Assembly (NCBI RefSeq): GCF_022179725.1
Contig: NZ_BPRC01000001.1
Span: forward strand, 434,001 to 498,000
Direction: 5' to 3'
Origin: Methylorubrum aminovorans
GTDB lineage: Bacteria > Pseudomonadota > Alphaproteobacteria > Rhizobiales > Beijerinckiaceae
Length of the DNA stretch: 64,000 nucleotides
Made by a program: the position numbers and the translations under genes. The notes beneath the pieces are model-generated. The model did no database searches and had not been told where the DNA came from. It saw nothing but the letters and a program-made list of their open reading frames with translations. Shown here one piece after another: positions 1 to 8,478 of this stretch; position 1 is the stretch's first letter, and each line of letters begins with the position of its first letter.

Positions 1-651
1 CGAACGGCTGCGCGCGTTCAGGAAGACCAGCGCCTCGGTGAACAGCTCCGGGTCGAGGTCGAGCCGCGCCCCATCGAGGGGCAGCGCACGCTCGCTGCGC
101 ACCAGCAGCCCGCCCGCGCCGACCTCGGGCACGAACGGCCGCTCGGCCTCTTCGAACAGAACCGCGTAGCCGCCGCCGGCGCGGCGCTCGCCATCCGCGA
201 AGGGCCAAGGAAAGGCGGGGTGGAAGCCGAGGGCGTAGGGCAAAGGCGTTTCGCCCGGATTCTCGACGCAGATCCTGAAATCGAGCGCCCTGGGGGCGAT
301 GCGGGCCTCGATGGTCAGCCGGAACGGGAAGGGGAAATGCGCCCGCGTCGCCTCGTCGTCGCTCAGGCTGAGGGAGACCGAGTTTTCGCTCTGGCCGACG
401 ACAGTGAAGGGGAGGTCGCGGGCGAAGCCGTGCTGGGCCATGGGGTAGCGTCGGCCATCCACCTGGACCTCGCCCCCGGCGGAGGCGCCCACCACGGGGA
501 AAAGCCACGGCGCGCTTCGGTTCCAGTGCTCCAGATCGCCGTTCCAGAGGTATTCGTGGCCCTCGACCTGCCAGGAGATCGGCTCCGCCCCCCGGAGCGC
601 GATCCGCGCCGTGCTGCCGTCCTCGGCCCGAATTTCGACCGTCTCGTCCAT
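1..651 (-). CDS. Aldose 1-epimerase (mutarotase)-like protein, 3' end outside window
   Basis: An open frame runs from an ATG at 651 to the window edge, giving 217 codons without a stop, so the C terminus is missing. The translation has the galactose-mutarotase pattern: an early W..EGHEYLW strand, then a P-W-L-F-P-V-V-G block, Y-P-M-A-Q-H-G-F-A-R-D, and G-F-H-P-A-F-P-W-P. Family members interconvert anomers of aldoses, and the conserved histidines in HGFAR and FHPAF are the expected catalytic positions. It is transcribed in the same direction as the ABC exporter upstream, with about 60 bp between them. The sugar substrate cannot be told from sequence. Confidence 0.8.
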   Translation of the reverse strand, partial: MDETVEIRAEDGSTARIALRGAEPISWQVEGHEYLWNGDLEHWNRSAPWLFPVVGASAGGEVQVDGRRYPMAQHGFARDLPFTVVGQSENSVSLSLSDDEATRAHFPFPFRLTIEARIAPRALDFRICVENPGETPLPYALGFHPAFPWPFADGERRAGGGYAVLFEEAERPFVPEVGAGGLLVRSERALPLDGARLDLDPELFTEALVFLNARSRS

Positions 652-711
652 CGACGCTGTCCCCCGTGGCGCTTCTTCACTGGAAGCGATAGCCGGGTCG
701 AAGCGGACCCG

Positions 712-2502
712 CTACCGATCCGGCACCGCGACGGCGCGGTCCGGCGGCGGAGACGCGGCCGGGTCCGCGATGACCTGCGAGGGCGGCCCGGAGGCGACGA
801 TCCGCCCATCCTCGACGACATGGACCGTGTCGGCCCGGCGCAGCGAGGTCAGGCGGTGGGCGATCATGATGATGGTGCGCGTTCCGCCGAGCGCACCGAG
901 TGCTTCCATCACCGCCGCCTCGGTCTCGCCGTCGAGCGCGCTCGTCGCCTCGTCGAACACGATGACGTCGGGGTCGTGATAGAGCGCGCGGGCGATGCCG
1001 ATGCGCTGGCGCTGACCGCCGCTGAGCCGCGCACCGCGCTCGCCGACGCCGGTGTCGTAGCCGTTGCCGAGGGCGGCGATGAAGTCGTGCGCACCGGCGA
1101 GTCGCGCGGCGCGTTCCACAGCCATCCGATCGAGTTTCTCCGGCGCGATGCCGAGGGCGATGTTCTGCGCGATGCTGCCGTCGATCAGGAACACGTCCTG
1201 CGGCACGTAGCCGATCCGATTCTGCCAAGCCGGAAGACTGTCCGCGTCGAGCGGCCGTCCGTCGATGAGGATACGCCCTTGGGTCGGCGTGAGGATGCCG
1301 AGGATCAGGCCCACCAGCGTCGATTTTCCCGAGCCGGTGCGGCCGACGAAGCCGATTGTGGTGTGGGCCGGGATCGTCAGGTCGATGCCGCGCAGGGTCG
1401 GGCGGCCGGGTTCGTAATCGAACGTGACGCCGTCCAGGTGGATCGTCTGTGTGAACGGCAGCCGTTGCGTCGTGCGGGCAGGGCGTTCGCGCTCGCCCGC
1501 CAATGCATCGACGATCAGGCGCACGCCGGGCAGGTGGAAGCGCAACTGCGAGACGGAGGTGAAGATGTTCTGGAAGGCCGGCAGCATGCGGTAGCCGGCG
1601 AAGGCGAACAGGCCGAGCAGCGGCAGCATCCCCGCCGTGTCGATGCCCTGCGTCAGCGCGAACAGAACCACGGCGATGACGCCGCCGAAGGCGAGCGATT
1701 CGATGACGAAGCGCGGCAACTGCCCGGTCACCAGACTGGAGGCGAGGGCGTGGGCGTAGGAGCGGGCGGGGGCATCGAAGCCGGCGGTGAATGTCTCCGC
1801 GCGGCCATAGAGCTTGAGTTCGGTCAGCGCTCCGAAGGTCTCCTGCACCACGCGGTAGCGCCCCTCGTTGCCCGCCACCGCCCGCGTGCCGAGCCGGGCA
1901 AGCCGCGCCCGCATCACGAGGTAGATCGCGACGTAGAGTCCGCCGAAGCCGCCGCCCAGGATCAGCGCGAGTCGCGGCTGGTAGGCGATGAGGAAGATCA
2001 CCACAGCCAGCGCCGAGGCGCCGCGCGAGGCGATCACCATGGCCGGGGTGAGCACGCCCACGACGAGCCGGTCGGTCTCGCTCAGCACGTTCTTGGCGAG
2101 TTCGGCGCTGTTGGCATGGGTGAAGAACAGCCGCTCGCGATCGACGTAGCGGGCGAGCAGGCGCCGCGCGAAGTCGTATCCGATCAGGTGTGCGAACAGG
2201 AGCTGAGCATAGGCGAAGGCGGCGTTCACCGCGCTGGTGAGCAGGATCGCGGCGAGCGCGGCGAACCCCGTGGCCAACAGGAAGGCGCGGTCGTCGCCGA
2301 GGCCGAGGGTATCACGCAGGGCGGCGAGCGAAGGAATCCGCGCCGCCGCGCCGGGATCGCCGACCAGGGTGAGAAAGGGCAGCACCGAAGCGACGCCGAC
2401 CACTTCGAGGAGGGCGGCGAGCCCGAGGCCCAGCCCGAGCCATGCGAGCCGCCGTCGATCGCGCCGTCGCATCACCCGTAGGAGATCGAGGAGGGTCCTC
2501 AA
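712..2502 (-). CDS. ABC exporter with fused permease and ATPase (PglK/MsbA-like flippase type)
   Basis: 596 aa. The first ~300 residues hold about six hydrophobic segments, including AALLEVVGVASVLPFLTLV near residue 30, as in type IV exporters. The C-terminal ATPase has Walker A GRTGSGKST, Q-loop YVPQDVF, signature LSGGQRQRIGIARAL, Walker B VIVFDEATSALD and H-loop AHR. The LEVVGVASVLPFL start resembles PglK-type lipid-linked oligosaccharide flippases, but lipid A or peptide export is also possible. The frame is intact. The epimerase-like gene downstream suggests a role in envelope sugars, which is inference. Confidence 0.85.
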   Translation of the reverse strand: MRTLLDLLRVMRRRDRRRLAWLGLGLGLAALLEVVGVASVLPFLTLVGDPGAAARIPSLAALRDTLGLGDDRAFLLATGFAALAAILLTSAVNAAFAYAQLLFAHLIGYDFARRLLARYVDRERLFFTHANSAELAKNVLSETDRLVVGVLTPAMVIASRGASALAVVIFLIAYQPRLALILGGGFGGLYVAIYLVMRARLARLGTRAVAGNEGRYRVVQETFGALTELKLYGRAETFTAGFDAPARSYAHALASSLVTGQLPRFVIESLAFGGVIAVVLFALTQGIDTAGMLPLLGLFAFAGYRMLPAFQNIFTSVSQLRFHLPGVRLIVDALAGERERPARTTQRLPFTQTIHLDGVTFDYEPGRPTLRGIDLTIPAHTTIGFVGRTGSGKSTLVGLILGILTPTQGRILIDGRPLDADSLPAWQNRIGYVPQDVFLIDGSIAQNIALGIAPEKLDRMAVERAARLAGAHDFIAALGNGYDTGVGERGARLSGGQRQRIGIARALYHDPDVIVFDEATSALDGETEAAVMEALGALGGTRTIIMIAHRLTSLRRADTVHVVEDGRIVASGPPSQVIADPAASPPPDRAVAVPDR

Positions 2503-2876
2503 ACGGTCACCGGGGCGTCAGAGGGGCGCGTTCGAGAGTGAGGGAGAACCCGCGGTAAAGGTCGAACACGCATCAAGCGCTCCGCGCTGTTATCGGTCGG
2601 AGCGCCGCTTAAGTGGTTGATGAAAAACGCACCCTTCGGCTCGTCTGTCACGGGCTCGGTCTGTAGCACGGCGGGCGCGGGAGGCGTCAAGCGGATACAT
2701 GGCGGCGTCGCGGCGATCCGCGATAGAACCCGAAATGACACCACTGAGTTGATCGAACCGAGGCCGTATCCTGCCGATGCGAGCGGCGACGGTCAGGCGA
2801 GGCGGGGAGCCCAGCATCGGCCTCGACAACAGCATCGAGCTGCGGAACCGGAACCTTGGCGGTACGTTCTGCAAGT
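2503..2876. other. Intergenic region, no gene recognised
   Basis: 374 bp between the divergent ABC exporter and a small secreted protein. The frames here are overlapping and low in coding character. It presumably carries the two divergent promoters, but I see no convincing -35/-10 pair. Confidence 0.4.
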
Positions 2877-3389
2877 ATGGAACACTATAGATCCGTCTTC
2901 GCCACTGCCGCCGTGATGGTAATCGGCCTCGTTGCGACTTCTCCGCTCATCGCAGAGCAGAATTCGGGTGCGTCGCGCGCGCCGCGTGTTGCCGTCGATG
3001 TCGTTTCCGAAAGCGACGACGGATGGACTGATCCGCCGCGGCATAGGACGAGCTTGGCAGCCGTGACGGATGTGGCGGTGGAGAGCCGGAGCGAAGCCGA
3101 CGTTGTGCCGTCGCCGCGGCCCGCGAGTTTCACCCTGCTATCGGCTGAGACGGCGGCCCTCCTGGCAGCCGGCGACTTCGTGAAGGTGGACGCCGCGCAA
3201 AGGGTTCAGGCAGTTCGGCGCCACCGTGCCGCCAAGGTCGCCACCCGAGCCCGTCCGGCAACGGCTGTCGAGACCGCCGCCGAGACGAGTGCTCCGGCTC
3301 AGGCGACGACGACGCAACCGCAGAAGGCCGCCCGGATCGATCCGATCGGCGACATCCTACGCGGTCTCGGGGTCGGACAAGATAGCTGA
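2877..3389 (+). CDS. Small exported protein of unknown function
   Basis: 170 aa from the ATG at 2877. I prefer this start because it gives a clean signal peptide (short polar N end, then a hydrophobic stretch through about residue 25 ending near SPLIAEQ). The mature part is Ala-, Val- and Thr-rich and of low complexity, and ends in a short amphipathic segment IDPIGDILRGLGV. No family recognised. Confidence 0.5.
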   Translation: MEHYRSVFATAAVMVIGLVATSPLIAEQNSGASRAPRVAVDVVSESDDGWTDPPRHRTSLAAVTDVAVESRSEADVVPSPRPASFTLLSAETAALLAAGDFVKVDAAQRVQAVRRHRAAKVATRARPATAVETAAETSAPAQATTTQPQKAARIDPIGDILRGLGVGQDS

Positions 3390-3507
3390 AGGTCGAAGAA
3401 CGATGTAACGGCCGTCTTGTAGCGGCCAATCTGCCGCACGGCACAGGCCACAGTTTTCGCTCGTTGGTTTCAGGACAGTCCTCGACCTCCGCTGCGGAGC
3501 AACGCTC

Positions 3508-3606
3508 ATGATCCTCGCTGCCGCCATCATGCTGATTGGCGCCCTCGGCGCGATCGCCATTACACTCGCAGCGCGTCCGAGCGCCGATCGGTACCTGAAG
3601 TGGTGA
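3508..3606 (+). CDS. 32-aa single-membrane-span miniprotein
   Basis: A 33-codon frame starts at ATG 3508 with GGAG nine bases upstream. The product is one hydrophobic helix (ILAAAIMLIGALGAIAITLA) followed by a short polar tail ending in YLKW. A similar frame with the same layout and a terminal EW lies 95 bp downstream, which supports both being real. Function unknown. Confidence 0.4.
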   Translation: MILAAAIMLIGALGAIAITLAARPSADRYLKW

Positions 3607-3700
3607 TCCACAGACCGGTTCCCGGCGCCGAACGATCGTTTGAAACCCGCCAAGCCTTTCCCACGTTATCGCTGCGAACTGATGACGCGGAGGCCCGGCT

Positions 3701-3793
3701 GTGGCGGCAATTGTGATGGTGGCAGGTGTTGTCGGCGCCGCAGGAACGCTCATCTGCCTGATGCCGCGTCTCGACTCGTTTTTCGAATGGTGA
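3701..3793 (+). CDS. 30-aa single-membrane-span miniprotein, similar to its neighbour
   Basis: A 31-codon frame starts at GTG 3701 with GGAGG about eight bases upstream. It encodes a hydrophobic helix (AAIVMVAGVVGAAGTLICLM) and a tail ending in FFEW. Length, topology and the final tryptophan match the miniprotein at 3508-3606. Confidence 0.35.
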   Translation: MAAIVMVAGVVGAAGTLICLMPRLDSFFEW

Positions 3794-4178
3794 TGATCCT
3801 GAGCGCTTGAGCTGAGCAGTCTCGTTCGAATCTGCGCGCGTTGCGGCAGCGTTGCGCTGAATAGTGTGATCCGTATCAGCTAAGCGCGTTCAAAACGCCT
3901 CGCTGCTATGACCCGCAGCAAAAACCGGATCGACCATAAGTGATCCCCGCGCCAGAGGGATTCTACGATTGCAGCGAGGGAGTAGGGGCGGTCGAACTTG
4001 GAGCCTCGCCGTGCTGGGTGAATAGCGTCCGCCCTGCAACGCGAGGACGGTCGAGAACGGGCTTCTTCACGACCTTGGCGGCTTAGTGTCTCTCACAAAA
4101 CACCCCCTGCGCTGTCGTCGCCAGATCGGGTGCGGTCGGTGACCGGGAGTTTTGGGAGGCACTCTTAAGCCAGACCTC
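3794..4178. other. Intergenic region, nothing recognised
   Basis: 385 bp without a frame of convincing length, codon use or start signal. I find no hairpin with a T tract and no tRNA-like fold. Confidence 0.3.
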
Positions 4179-4331
4179 ATGAAGAGCCTTGCCCTTGGTC
4201 TCTGGCTATCGTCGGTCAACGGGTGGATGGCTCAGGCGACGAATGCCGCTCCACTGCAGCAACCGGCCGCGCTCAAGGAGATGCTGAGGCCGGCTCGGGT
4301 GGCGCTCGCAAGCCGAAGCGGAAACGCATAA
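4179..4331 (+). CDS. Possible 50-aa exported peptide
   Basis: A 51-codon frame from ATG 4179 has a signal-peptide-like N terminus (MKSLALGLWLSS) followed by A-T-N-A-A-P. No Shine-Dalgarno sequence is visible, and the C terminus is unremarkable. Listed with low confidence. Confidence 0.2.
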   Translation: MKSLALGLWLSSVNGWMAQATNAAPLQQPAALKEMLRPARVALASRSGNA

Positions 4332-4495
4332 CGGCGAAGCGCAAAACCCTCTGACAAACCAGAGGCAGCCTGGGCCGGCGAACAGTCCGTCTCGGCCCCG
4401 TCGAGCGATTAGCAAGACAAGTCGCGTAACCAGATCAATCTATTAAGAAACGTTGATTGATTGGATGTCTGAGGCACAAAGGCTCTTCAGATGAA

Positions 4496-4571
4496 TGGTG
4501 CCCAGGGACGGAGTCGAACCGCCGACACTGCGATTTTCAGTCGCATGCTCTACCAACTGAGCTACCTGGGC
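4496..4571 (-). tRNA. tRNA-Phe (anticodon GAA)
   Basis: On the minus strand the sequence folds as a full cloverleaf: acceptor GCCCAGG/CCTGGGC, D-arm AGCTCAGTTGGTAGAGC, anticodon loop CTGAAAA with GAA, T-arm GGTTCGACTCC, discriminator A and an encoded CCA at 4496-4498. No integration scar is visible here. Confidence 0.95.
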
Positions 4572-4685
4572 AACCGCCGCGTCGCGCTGCGTCGTCGGCT
4601 GGCGGGGGTATAGTGAAGGGCTTGAAGCCTGTCCAGCCTCTCATAGGCGAGAGGCGAAGCTTTTTTGCCGAACACCGGTTTCGCG

Positions 4686-4889
4686 TCAGTGGAAGCGATC
4701 CTCCTCATCCGAGCGGGGTGATCGGAGCGTCTCCTCGTCCTCCGGACCGGGGATGACGTAGCGCTCGCCGAGCCAGCGGCCGAGGTCGATGTCGGCACAA
4801 CGCGGTGAGCAGAATGGCTTGGTCTCGGTTTTTGCCGGCTTGCCGCAGATCGGACACGGTGCGAGGCCCTTCTTCGCCGCCTGCTTCAC
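4686..4889 (-). CDS. yacG: YacG-family zinc-binding protein (DNA gyrase inhibitor)
   Basis: 67 aa with the YacG zinc site: CPICGKP near residue 12 and [15 protein letters not shown] from about residue 27, i.e. CxxC followed by CxxxC. Known YacG binds GyrB and inhibits gyrase. The ATG overlaps the stop of maf (ATGA, 4886-4889), so the pair is translationally coupled, an arrangement I know from many alphaproteobacteria. The C terminus is acidic, as usual. Confidence 0.9.
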   Translation of the reverse strand: MKQAAKKGLAPCPICGKPAKTETKPFCSPRCADIDLGRWLGERYVIPGPEDEETLRSPRSDEEDRFH

Positions 4890-5557
4890 GATGCAGCTCC
4901 CCAGGCTCCGCGCACCGGGAATCCCTCGCCCTCAAGCAAGCTCATCGTCTCGTAGAGCGGCAGTCCGACCACCGCGCTGTGCGATCCGACGAGCTTCACG
5001 ACGAAGGCGGCGGCAAGGCCCTGGATGGCATAGCCACCGGCCTTTCCGCGCCACTCTCCGGAGGAGAGATAACCCTCGATCTCGCGGTTCGACAGGCGCT
5101 TGAAGCGCACGCGGGTCTCGACCATCCGTTCGCGGCGGCGATCCTTCGGCGAAAGGATACAGACGGCAGTAAAGACGCGGTGCGCCCGTCCCGAGAGCAA
5201 GCGCAGGCAGTCGGCCGCCTCGTCGAGCAACTCGGCCTTGGGCAGAACGCGGCGGCCCACGGCGACCACAGTGTCGGCGGAGACGAGATAGGCCTCCCGC
5301 AAGTCGTCTCGGCGCCGCGCTGCAGCGCCCGCCGCCTCCAGCTTTTCGCGGGCGAGACGGCGAGCCAGATCGCGCGGCGATTCGGACTTGCGCGGCGTCT
5401 CATCGATATCGGCCGGCAAAAGCGCGTCGGGTTCGATGCCGACCTGTTGCAGCAGAGCGAGCCGACGCGGCGAGGCCGAGGCCAGCACGAGGGGCGGCCG
5501 GCCCAGGCTGCCGGGAATCTGGGGCTTCAAGGCGTCGGTGGTGAGAAGCTCGTTCAT
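4886..5557 (-). CDS. maf: Maf-family nucleotide pyrophosphatase
   Basis: 223 aa from the ATG at 5557. Longer in-frame extensions upstream read as non-homologous low-complexity sequence. It carries the Maf signature [18 protein letters not shown] at about residues 20-37, the D-E-T motif after P-A-D-I, the catalytic VSADTVVAV and the GYAIQGLAA segment. Maf proteins hydrolyse non-canonical or methylated nucleoside triphosphates and limit septum formation when overproduced. It forms a coupled pair with yacG. Confidence 0.93.
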   Translation of the reverse strand: MNELLTTDALKPQIPGSLGRPPLVLASASPRRLALLQQVGIEPDALLPADIDETPRKSESPRDLARRLAREKLEAAGAAARRRDDLREAYLVSADTVVAVGRRVLPKAELLDEAADCLRLLSGRAHRVFTAVCILSPKDRRRERMVETRVRFKRLSNREIEGYLSSGEWRGKAGGYAIQGLAAAFVVKLVGSHSAVVGLPLYETMSLLEGEGFPVRGAWGAAS

Positions 5558-5699
5558 CCGCGTGGTCTTACGCACAAGCCCGCCGCCACCGCAACGCGAT
5601 GTCGGCTGACTGACACGCTCCGAGGCTTGCCAACGGTCAGGCAGCCGTCTAAGACCCGGCACGTTCCGTCAGGCTTCGACGCGTCAAGCCGGATGCGAC

Positions 5700-5775
5700 G
5701 CCGCAATAGCTCAGCTGGTAGAGCACCTCATTCGTAATGAGGGGGTCGGGGGTTCGAATCCCTCTTGCGGCACCA
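5700..5775 (+). tRNA. tRNA-Thr (anticodon CGT), integration target
   Basis: Complete cloverleaf: acceptor GCCGCAA/TTGCGGC, D-arm TAGCTCAGCTGGTAGAGC, anticodon stem CCTCA/TGAGG with loop TTCGTAA, T-arm GGGGGTTCGAATCCCTC, discriminator A and encoded CCA. Its last 17 bases are the attachment core that recurs at 49663 and 60197, so each insertion leaves an intact tRNA. Confidence 0.96.
5759..5775 (+). repeat. attL: 17-bp att core in tRNA-Thr 3' end
   Basis: TCCCTCTTGCGGCACCA is identical at 5759-5775, 49663-49679 and 60197-60213. The copy here is the functional tRNA end. The other two lie just beyond the start codons of the two integrase genes and share an extra CGCC on their left side, as expected if that flank comes from related phage attP arms. 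Confidence 0.93.
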
Positions 5776-5813
5776 TTCAACAAAATCAATGACTTACGGG
5801 CGGTTCGGGGTCA

Positions 5814-5836
5814 TTTAGACACCCCTTTCAGTCACC
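5814..5836 (+). repeat. Left arm-type integrase repeats of the prophage (2 copies)
   Basis: TTTAGACACC (5814-5823) and TTCAGTCACC (5827-5836) are spaced 13 bp. They match four copies at the other end (49560, 49573, 49585, 49597; consensus TTTAGTCACC). Same orientation and one-helical-turn spacing fit arm sites of a lambda-type tyrosine integrase. Confidence 0.65.
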
Positions 5837-5858
5837 CCCAGCGCAGCGAATCACCCCG

Positions 5859-6182
5859 TCAGAAGAAGCGCAGCTTGAACGCCGCTGCTTCGGTTTCGTC
5901 GAGCATGCAGAGCCACAGCCGGCCCGGCCCGCTGTAGACCGGCGACATTCCGTTCTCGATGAGCCACGCCCAAATCGATCCCGGCTCCCGGCGGAAGGGT
6001 ACGACCTCCCGCATGCCCGATCGGCTTCCCAGCATCGTCTCCGACCCTTCGCGCGCGCCGCGCCAGAGCGGCGGCGCATGTGGGCGACCGAACGCGCAAA
6101 TCAATTCATAGCTGTCGGTGGTGTGGGGCCTCGGATCGGGGTTGGCCGGCATCCAAAGGAGTTCGTGGGTCTTCCCGGCCAT
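5859..6182 (-). CDS. Small phage protein, LRW-tail family, last gene of leftward operon
   Basis: 107 aa from the ATG at 6182, which overlaps the stop of the gene upstream (ATGA). The C terminus has the family domain: a helix with IWAWLIENG near residue 75, two strands, then DETEAAAFKLRFF at the very end, with R-F-F in place of the usual R-W. Function unknown. It is the gene closest to attL. Confidence 0.6.
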   Translation of the reverse strand: MAGKTHELLWMPANPDPRPHTTDSYELICAFGRPHAPPLWRGAREGSETMLGSRSGMREVVPFRREPGSIWAWLIENGMSPVYSGPGRLWLCMLDETEAAAFKLRFF

Positions 6183-6442
6183 CACTCCCACCGCGTCCTG
6201 AAGGCCACCGCGTCGGTCTCTCGGCGGAAGGTGACCTGAAGGTCCGCGCTGATCTCCGCGTCCGGCACGTTCTCCAAGACCCACTTCAGCATCTCGCGGG
6301 TGTCCGGCCCAAAGACCGCCCCACCGAAGCGAAGGTCCGGGGTGTCCCTGTGCGACAAACCGCCGCCCCTCACAGGGCGCTGTACCGGGGGCGATCGGAG
6401 ATCGGCGATCCAAAGCGTTTTGATCCGCGACACCATCCTCAT
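6182..6442 (-). CDS. Small phage protein, LRW-tail family
   Basis: 86 aa. I chose the ATG at 6442 because it overlaps the previous stop (ATGA), the pattern seen along this operon. The C-terminal half reads MLKWVLENVPDAEIS, a strand, then RRETDAVAFRTRWE at the end. The N-terminal ~40 residues are Arg- and Pro-rich and not similar to the other members. Confidence 0.65.
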   Translation of the reverse strand: MRMVSRIKTLWIADLRSPPVQRPVRGGGLSHRDTPDLRFGGAVFGPDTREMLKWVLENVPDAEISADLQVTFRRETDAVAFRTRWE

Positions 6443-6762
6443 CCCCACCGTGTCTTGAAAGCCACAGCGTCGGTCTCGCTGGCGAACGTCGCGATGATGT
6501 CGAAGGCGCGGCGCTCACCCCTTCTATCGAGTTCAGGAACGACGCAAATCCGGGTGTCCGGTAGGTTCTCCTTCACCCACACAATCGCTTCGCGCCAAAC
6601 CTCCCGATAGTCGGTCGATCCCCCCGGAAACGGCGGGTCAAACAATTTGAGCATGCCTTCGAGGGCTGCAATCTGTGGATCGTCTTCAGAAGGACGCTCG
6701 CTCAGGTAGAAATGTCCAAGCCGGGCCGAGTAGGTGGTTTTGGTTTCAAGTTCGAGCTTCAT
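6439..6762 (-). CDS. Small phage protein, LRW-tail family
   Basis: 107 aa from the ATG at 6762; a GTG at 6768 would add two residues. The C-terminal domain is close to its downstream neighbour: AIVWVKENLPDTRIC, a strand ending FDIIATF, then ASETDAVAFKTRWG. The pair probably arose by tandem duplication (inference). N terminus KLELETKTTYSARLGHFYL is unique. Confidence 0.7.
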   Translation of the reverse strand: MKLELETKTTYSARLGHFYLSERPSEDDPQIAALEGMLKLFDPPFPGGSTDYREVWREAIVWVKENLPDTRICVVPELDRRGERRAFDIIATFASETDAVAFKTRWG

Positions 6763-6813
6763 CCTCACCCCCTCACGCTGCGAAACAGTTTTTGCGCGCG
6801 GCCATCACGCGGC

Positions 6814-7041
6814 TCAGTGAACGCCGAGCAAGAGGAAGACCGCTCCGAAGAAGGCGATGCCGACGCTCATGAACATCAGGAGCCTCCGACCGTGATGAAA
6901 CAGGGGGTCGTTCGGCGGGACGAACTTCCACAGCAGTGGGCTGTGGCGCGGACCTTTGGCGTGGTTGAAGCCGAAGCAGTAGCCCGAGAAGACGAGCATC
7001 ACGATCGAGAGGAGCATTCCCCAGGGGATCGCTTCGAACAT
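6814..7041 (-). CDS. Small phage membrane protein
   Basis: 75 aa. The ATG at 7041 overlaps the stop of the preceding gene (ATGA). Two hydrophobic segments, WGMLLSIVMLVFSGYCFGF and LMFMSVGIAFFGAVFLLLG, flank a basic His-rich loop, so it should cross the inner membrane twice. No family recognised. It may be one of the phage's superinfection or host-takeover functions, which is a guess from its place in the operon. Confidence 0.6.
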   Translation of the reverse strand: MFEAIPWGMLLSIVMLVFSGYCFGFNHAKGPRHSPLLWKFVPPNDPLFHHGRRLLMFMSVGIAFFGAVFLLLGVH

Positions 7042-7301
7042 CACCCGAACCTCCGATCGAATGCCGTGGCGTCCGCCTCGCTGGTGAACTTCACCACCAC
7101 CTGCCCTTCGAACCGCCGGTAGAAGAACATCCACTGCGGCGACACCCGCACGCAGCGCTTGTCGATGACGGCGCTCGGTGTGTTCTCGGCGAGCCATGCC
7201 CGCATCTCTGCGCCCGGCTCACCCTCCGCGAAGATGGTCAGCTTGAGGACGGGGATTTTGCGATTGAACCGGCGGTGCCGGAAAACGGTGCGTTCGATCA
7301 T
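7041..7301 (-). CDS. Small phage protein, LRW-tail family
   Basis: 86 aa from the ATG at 7301; the upstream in-frame extension has no coding character. Basic N terminus (FRHRRFNRKIP), then RAWLAENTPSAVIDKR, strands with QWMFFYRRF, and the tail TSEADATAFDRRFG. An 11-bp element TTGACACTGAC at 7359-7369 (minus strand) lies 58 bp upstream and recurs before the operon starting at 11713. Confidence 0.65.
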   Translation of the reverse strand: MIERTVFRHRRFNRKIPVLKLTIFAEGEPGAEMRAWLAENTPSAVIDKRCVRVSPQWMFFYRRFEGQVVVKFTSEADATAFDRRFG

Positions 7302-7716
7302 GGGGCGATCATAGCACGACCCCGCCCCAGGCTCTAAAACAATCCACAGCAATAGAGCGTCAGTGTCAAGTAAACCCGCCGGCCACTGACCTTCAAAGTG
7401 CGCTAATTCCCAACCACTGGCAAGTAACTCTCAACAGGATGGATTTGCCAGCACGTTCGGTTTGCGGCATGCTCGCGATCTTCGCGCGGGATGAGCCTGC
7501 GCGAATCGATTCGTTTTGGATGAAGGGGATGATCGCGACGGGCTGACCGACGATGAAACGCAGAAACCGCCAATCCCTGGCAGGGGAAAAGCGGTTCCGC
7601 CCTCAAAGTTGTGAGGGGTGCGTAAAGATGGTGACTTCGCAATCCCCATCCTAAGCATTCCGCGAGACCTGTCAACTCAGACAGTTCTCTAGTCGTGCCC
7701 GACGCGGCGTCCCGGA
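7302..7716. promoter_or_regulatory. Regulatory region with two leftward signals
   Basis: 415 bp between divergent genes. On the minus strand there is a good sigma70-like promoter, TTGACA (7675-7670), 16 bp, TAGGAT (7653-7648). TTGACACTGAC follows at 7369-7359, next to an inverted repeat GCTCTA...TAGAGC (7331-7336/7353-7358). No convincing gene lies between the promoter and the gene at 7301, so the transcript has a ~340-nt leader or encodes a short RNA. Confidence 0.45.
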
Positions 7717-8475
7717 ATGGGGATGACCGTGAACGACCTTGTATGCCTCGAACGCGTCGGGGCTTGGCTGCGCGCCAAGCTCGCTGAGCCTGGAATGCTG
7801 CGCGGACGCCAGCGCGGTGAAGAATACGTAGACCGGGTGATCCGGTTCGCCCTCTACGTCGTCCGGGTCCACGGGCGCGACGATCACGAGCACATCTTCC
7901 CGCTCAGCCGAATGCCGATGTCGGGCCTCGCCTCTCTGGGGATGCCGGAGTGGTCGATCCGCTCGTTCATCGGCGTTTTGGAGCGCGCCGGATTCGTGGA
8001 GCCGCAGGGGCCGTTGGTGCGTCGGTGCCATGCCGGCACGGTCAGCCCGACCGATGGGGCGAAGGCGGTGTGGTGGTGCCCGCGTCAGTTCAAGCTGAGC
8101 CAAGCGATTCGCAGCCTATTCGGCAAGTCACCCGATCCCGACCTCGACGCCTCACCCCTCGGAAGCCAATCCGCCCAGGATGAAACTCCCAACCTTTCAG
8201 AATATAGGGAAGGACAGAACGAGAGGGATGAATCTCTGGAATCTACTCTTCTGGGTGGATTGACCGGCCTCGACGATGACCCAATCGTGGATGAGCTTGA
8301 GGAGAGCCTTGACACCTACCGCCGAACGGTTGTTCCTCAGGCTATGCCGGATCGACGCCGGCACCCGCAGAAGTGGGAGCCGACGTTTGAGGAGATGGAG
8401 CAGATTTGGTTGGAGCGCGCGAGGAAGGGGTTCACCCTCAGCGCCGAAGCGTTGAAACCGAAGCGACCGTGGTGA
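7717..8475 (+). CDS. Winged-helix-like DNA-binding protein, homologue of the second element's 50717 gene
   Basis: 252 aa. The block G-M-P-E-W-S-I-R-S-F-I-G-V-L-E-R-A-G-F at about residues 75-95 looks like the recognition part of a winged helix. It is followed by a positively charged strand region and IRSLFGKSP near residue 130, then a Ser/Asp-rich linker and a polar C terminus. The protein at 50717-51679 has G-L-T-E-W-S-A-R, LYRSLFSK and a similar linker in the same order. Both are the first rightward gene after attL. A role in replication initiation or regulation is inference; no family assigned. Confidence 0.6.
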   Translation: MGMTVNDLVCLERVGAWLRAKLAEPGMLRGRQRGEEYVDRVIRFALYVVRVHGRDDHEHIFPLSRMPMSGLASLGMPEWSIRSFIGVLERAGFVEPQGPLVRRCHAGTVSPTDGAKAVWWCPRQFKLSQAIRSLFGKSPDPDLDASPLGSQSAQDETPNLSEYREGQNERDESLESTLLGGLTGLDDDPIVDELEESLDTYRRTVVPQAMPDRRRHPQKWEPTFEEMEQIWLERARKGFTLSAEALKPKRPW

Positions 8476-8478
8476 CGA

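Noticed and set aside
220..2481. 753-codon open frame on the plus strand
   Set aside because: It lies antisense to the ABC exporter, is rich in Arg/Glu/His as expected for the complement of high-GC coding DNA, and shows no family motif.
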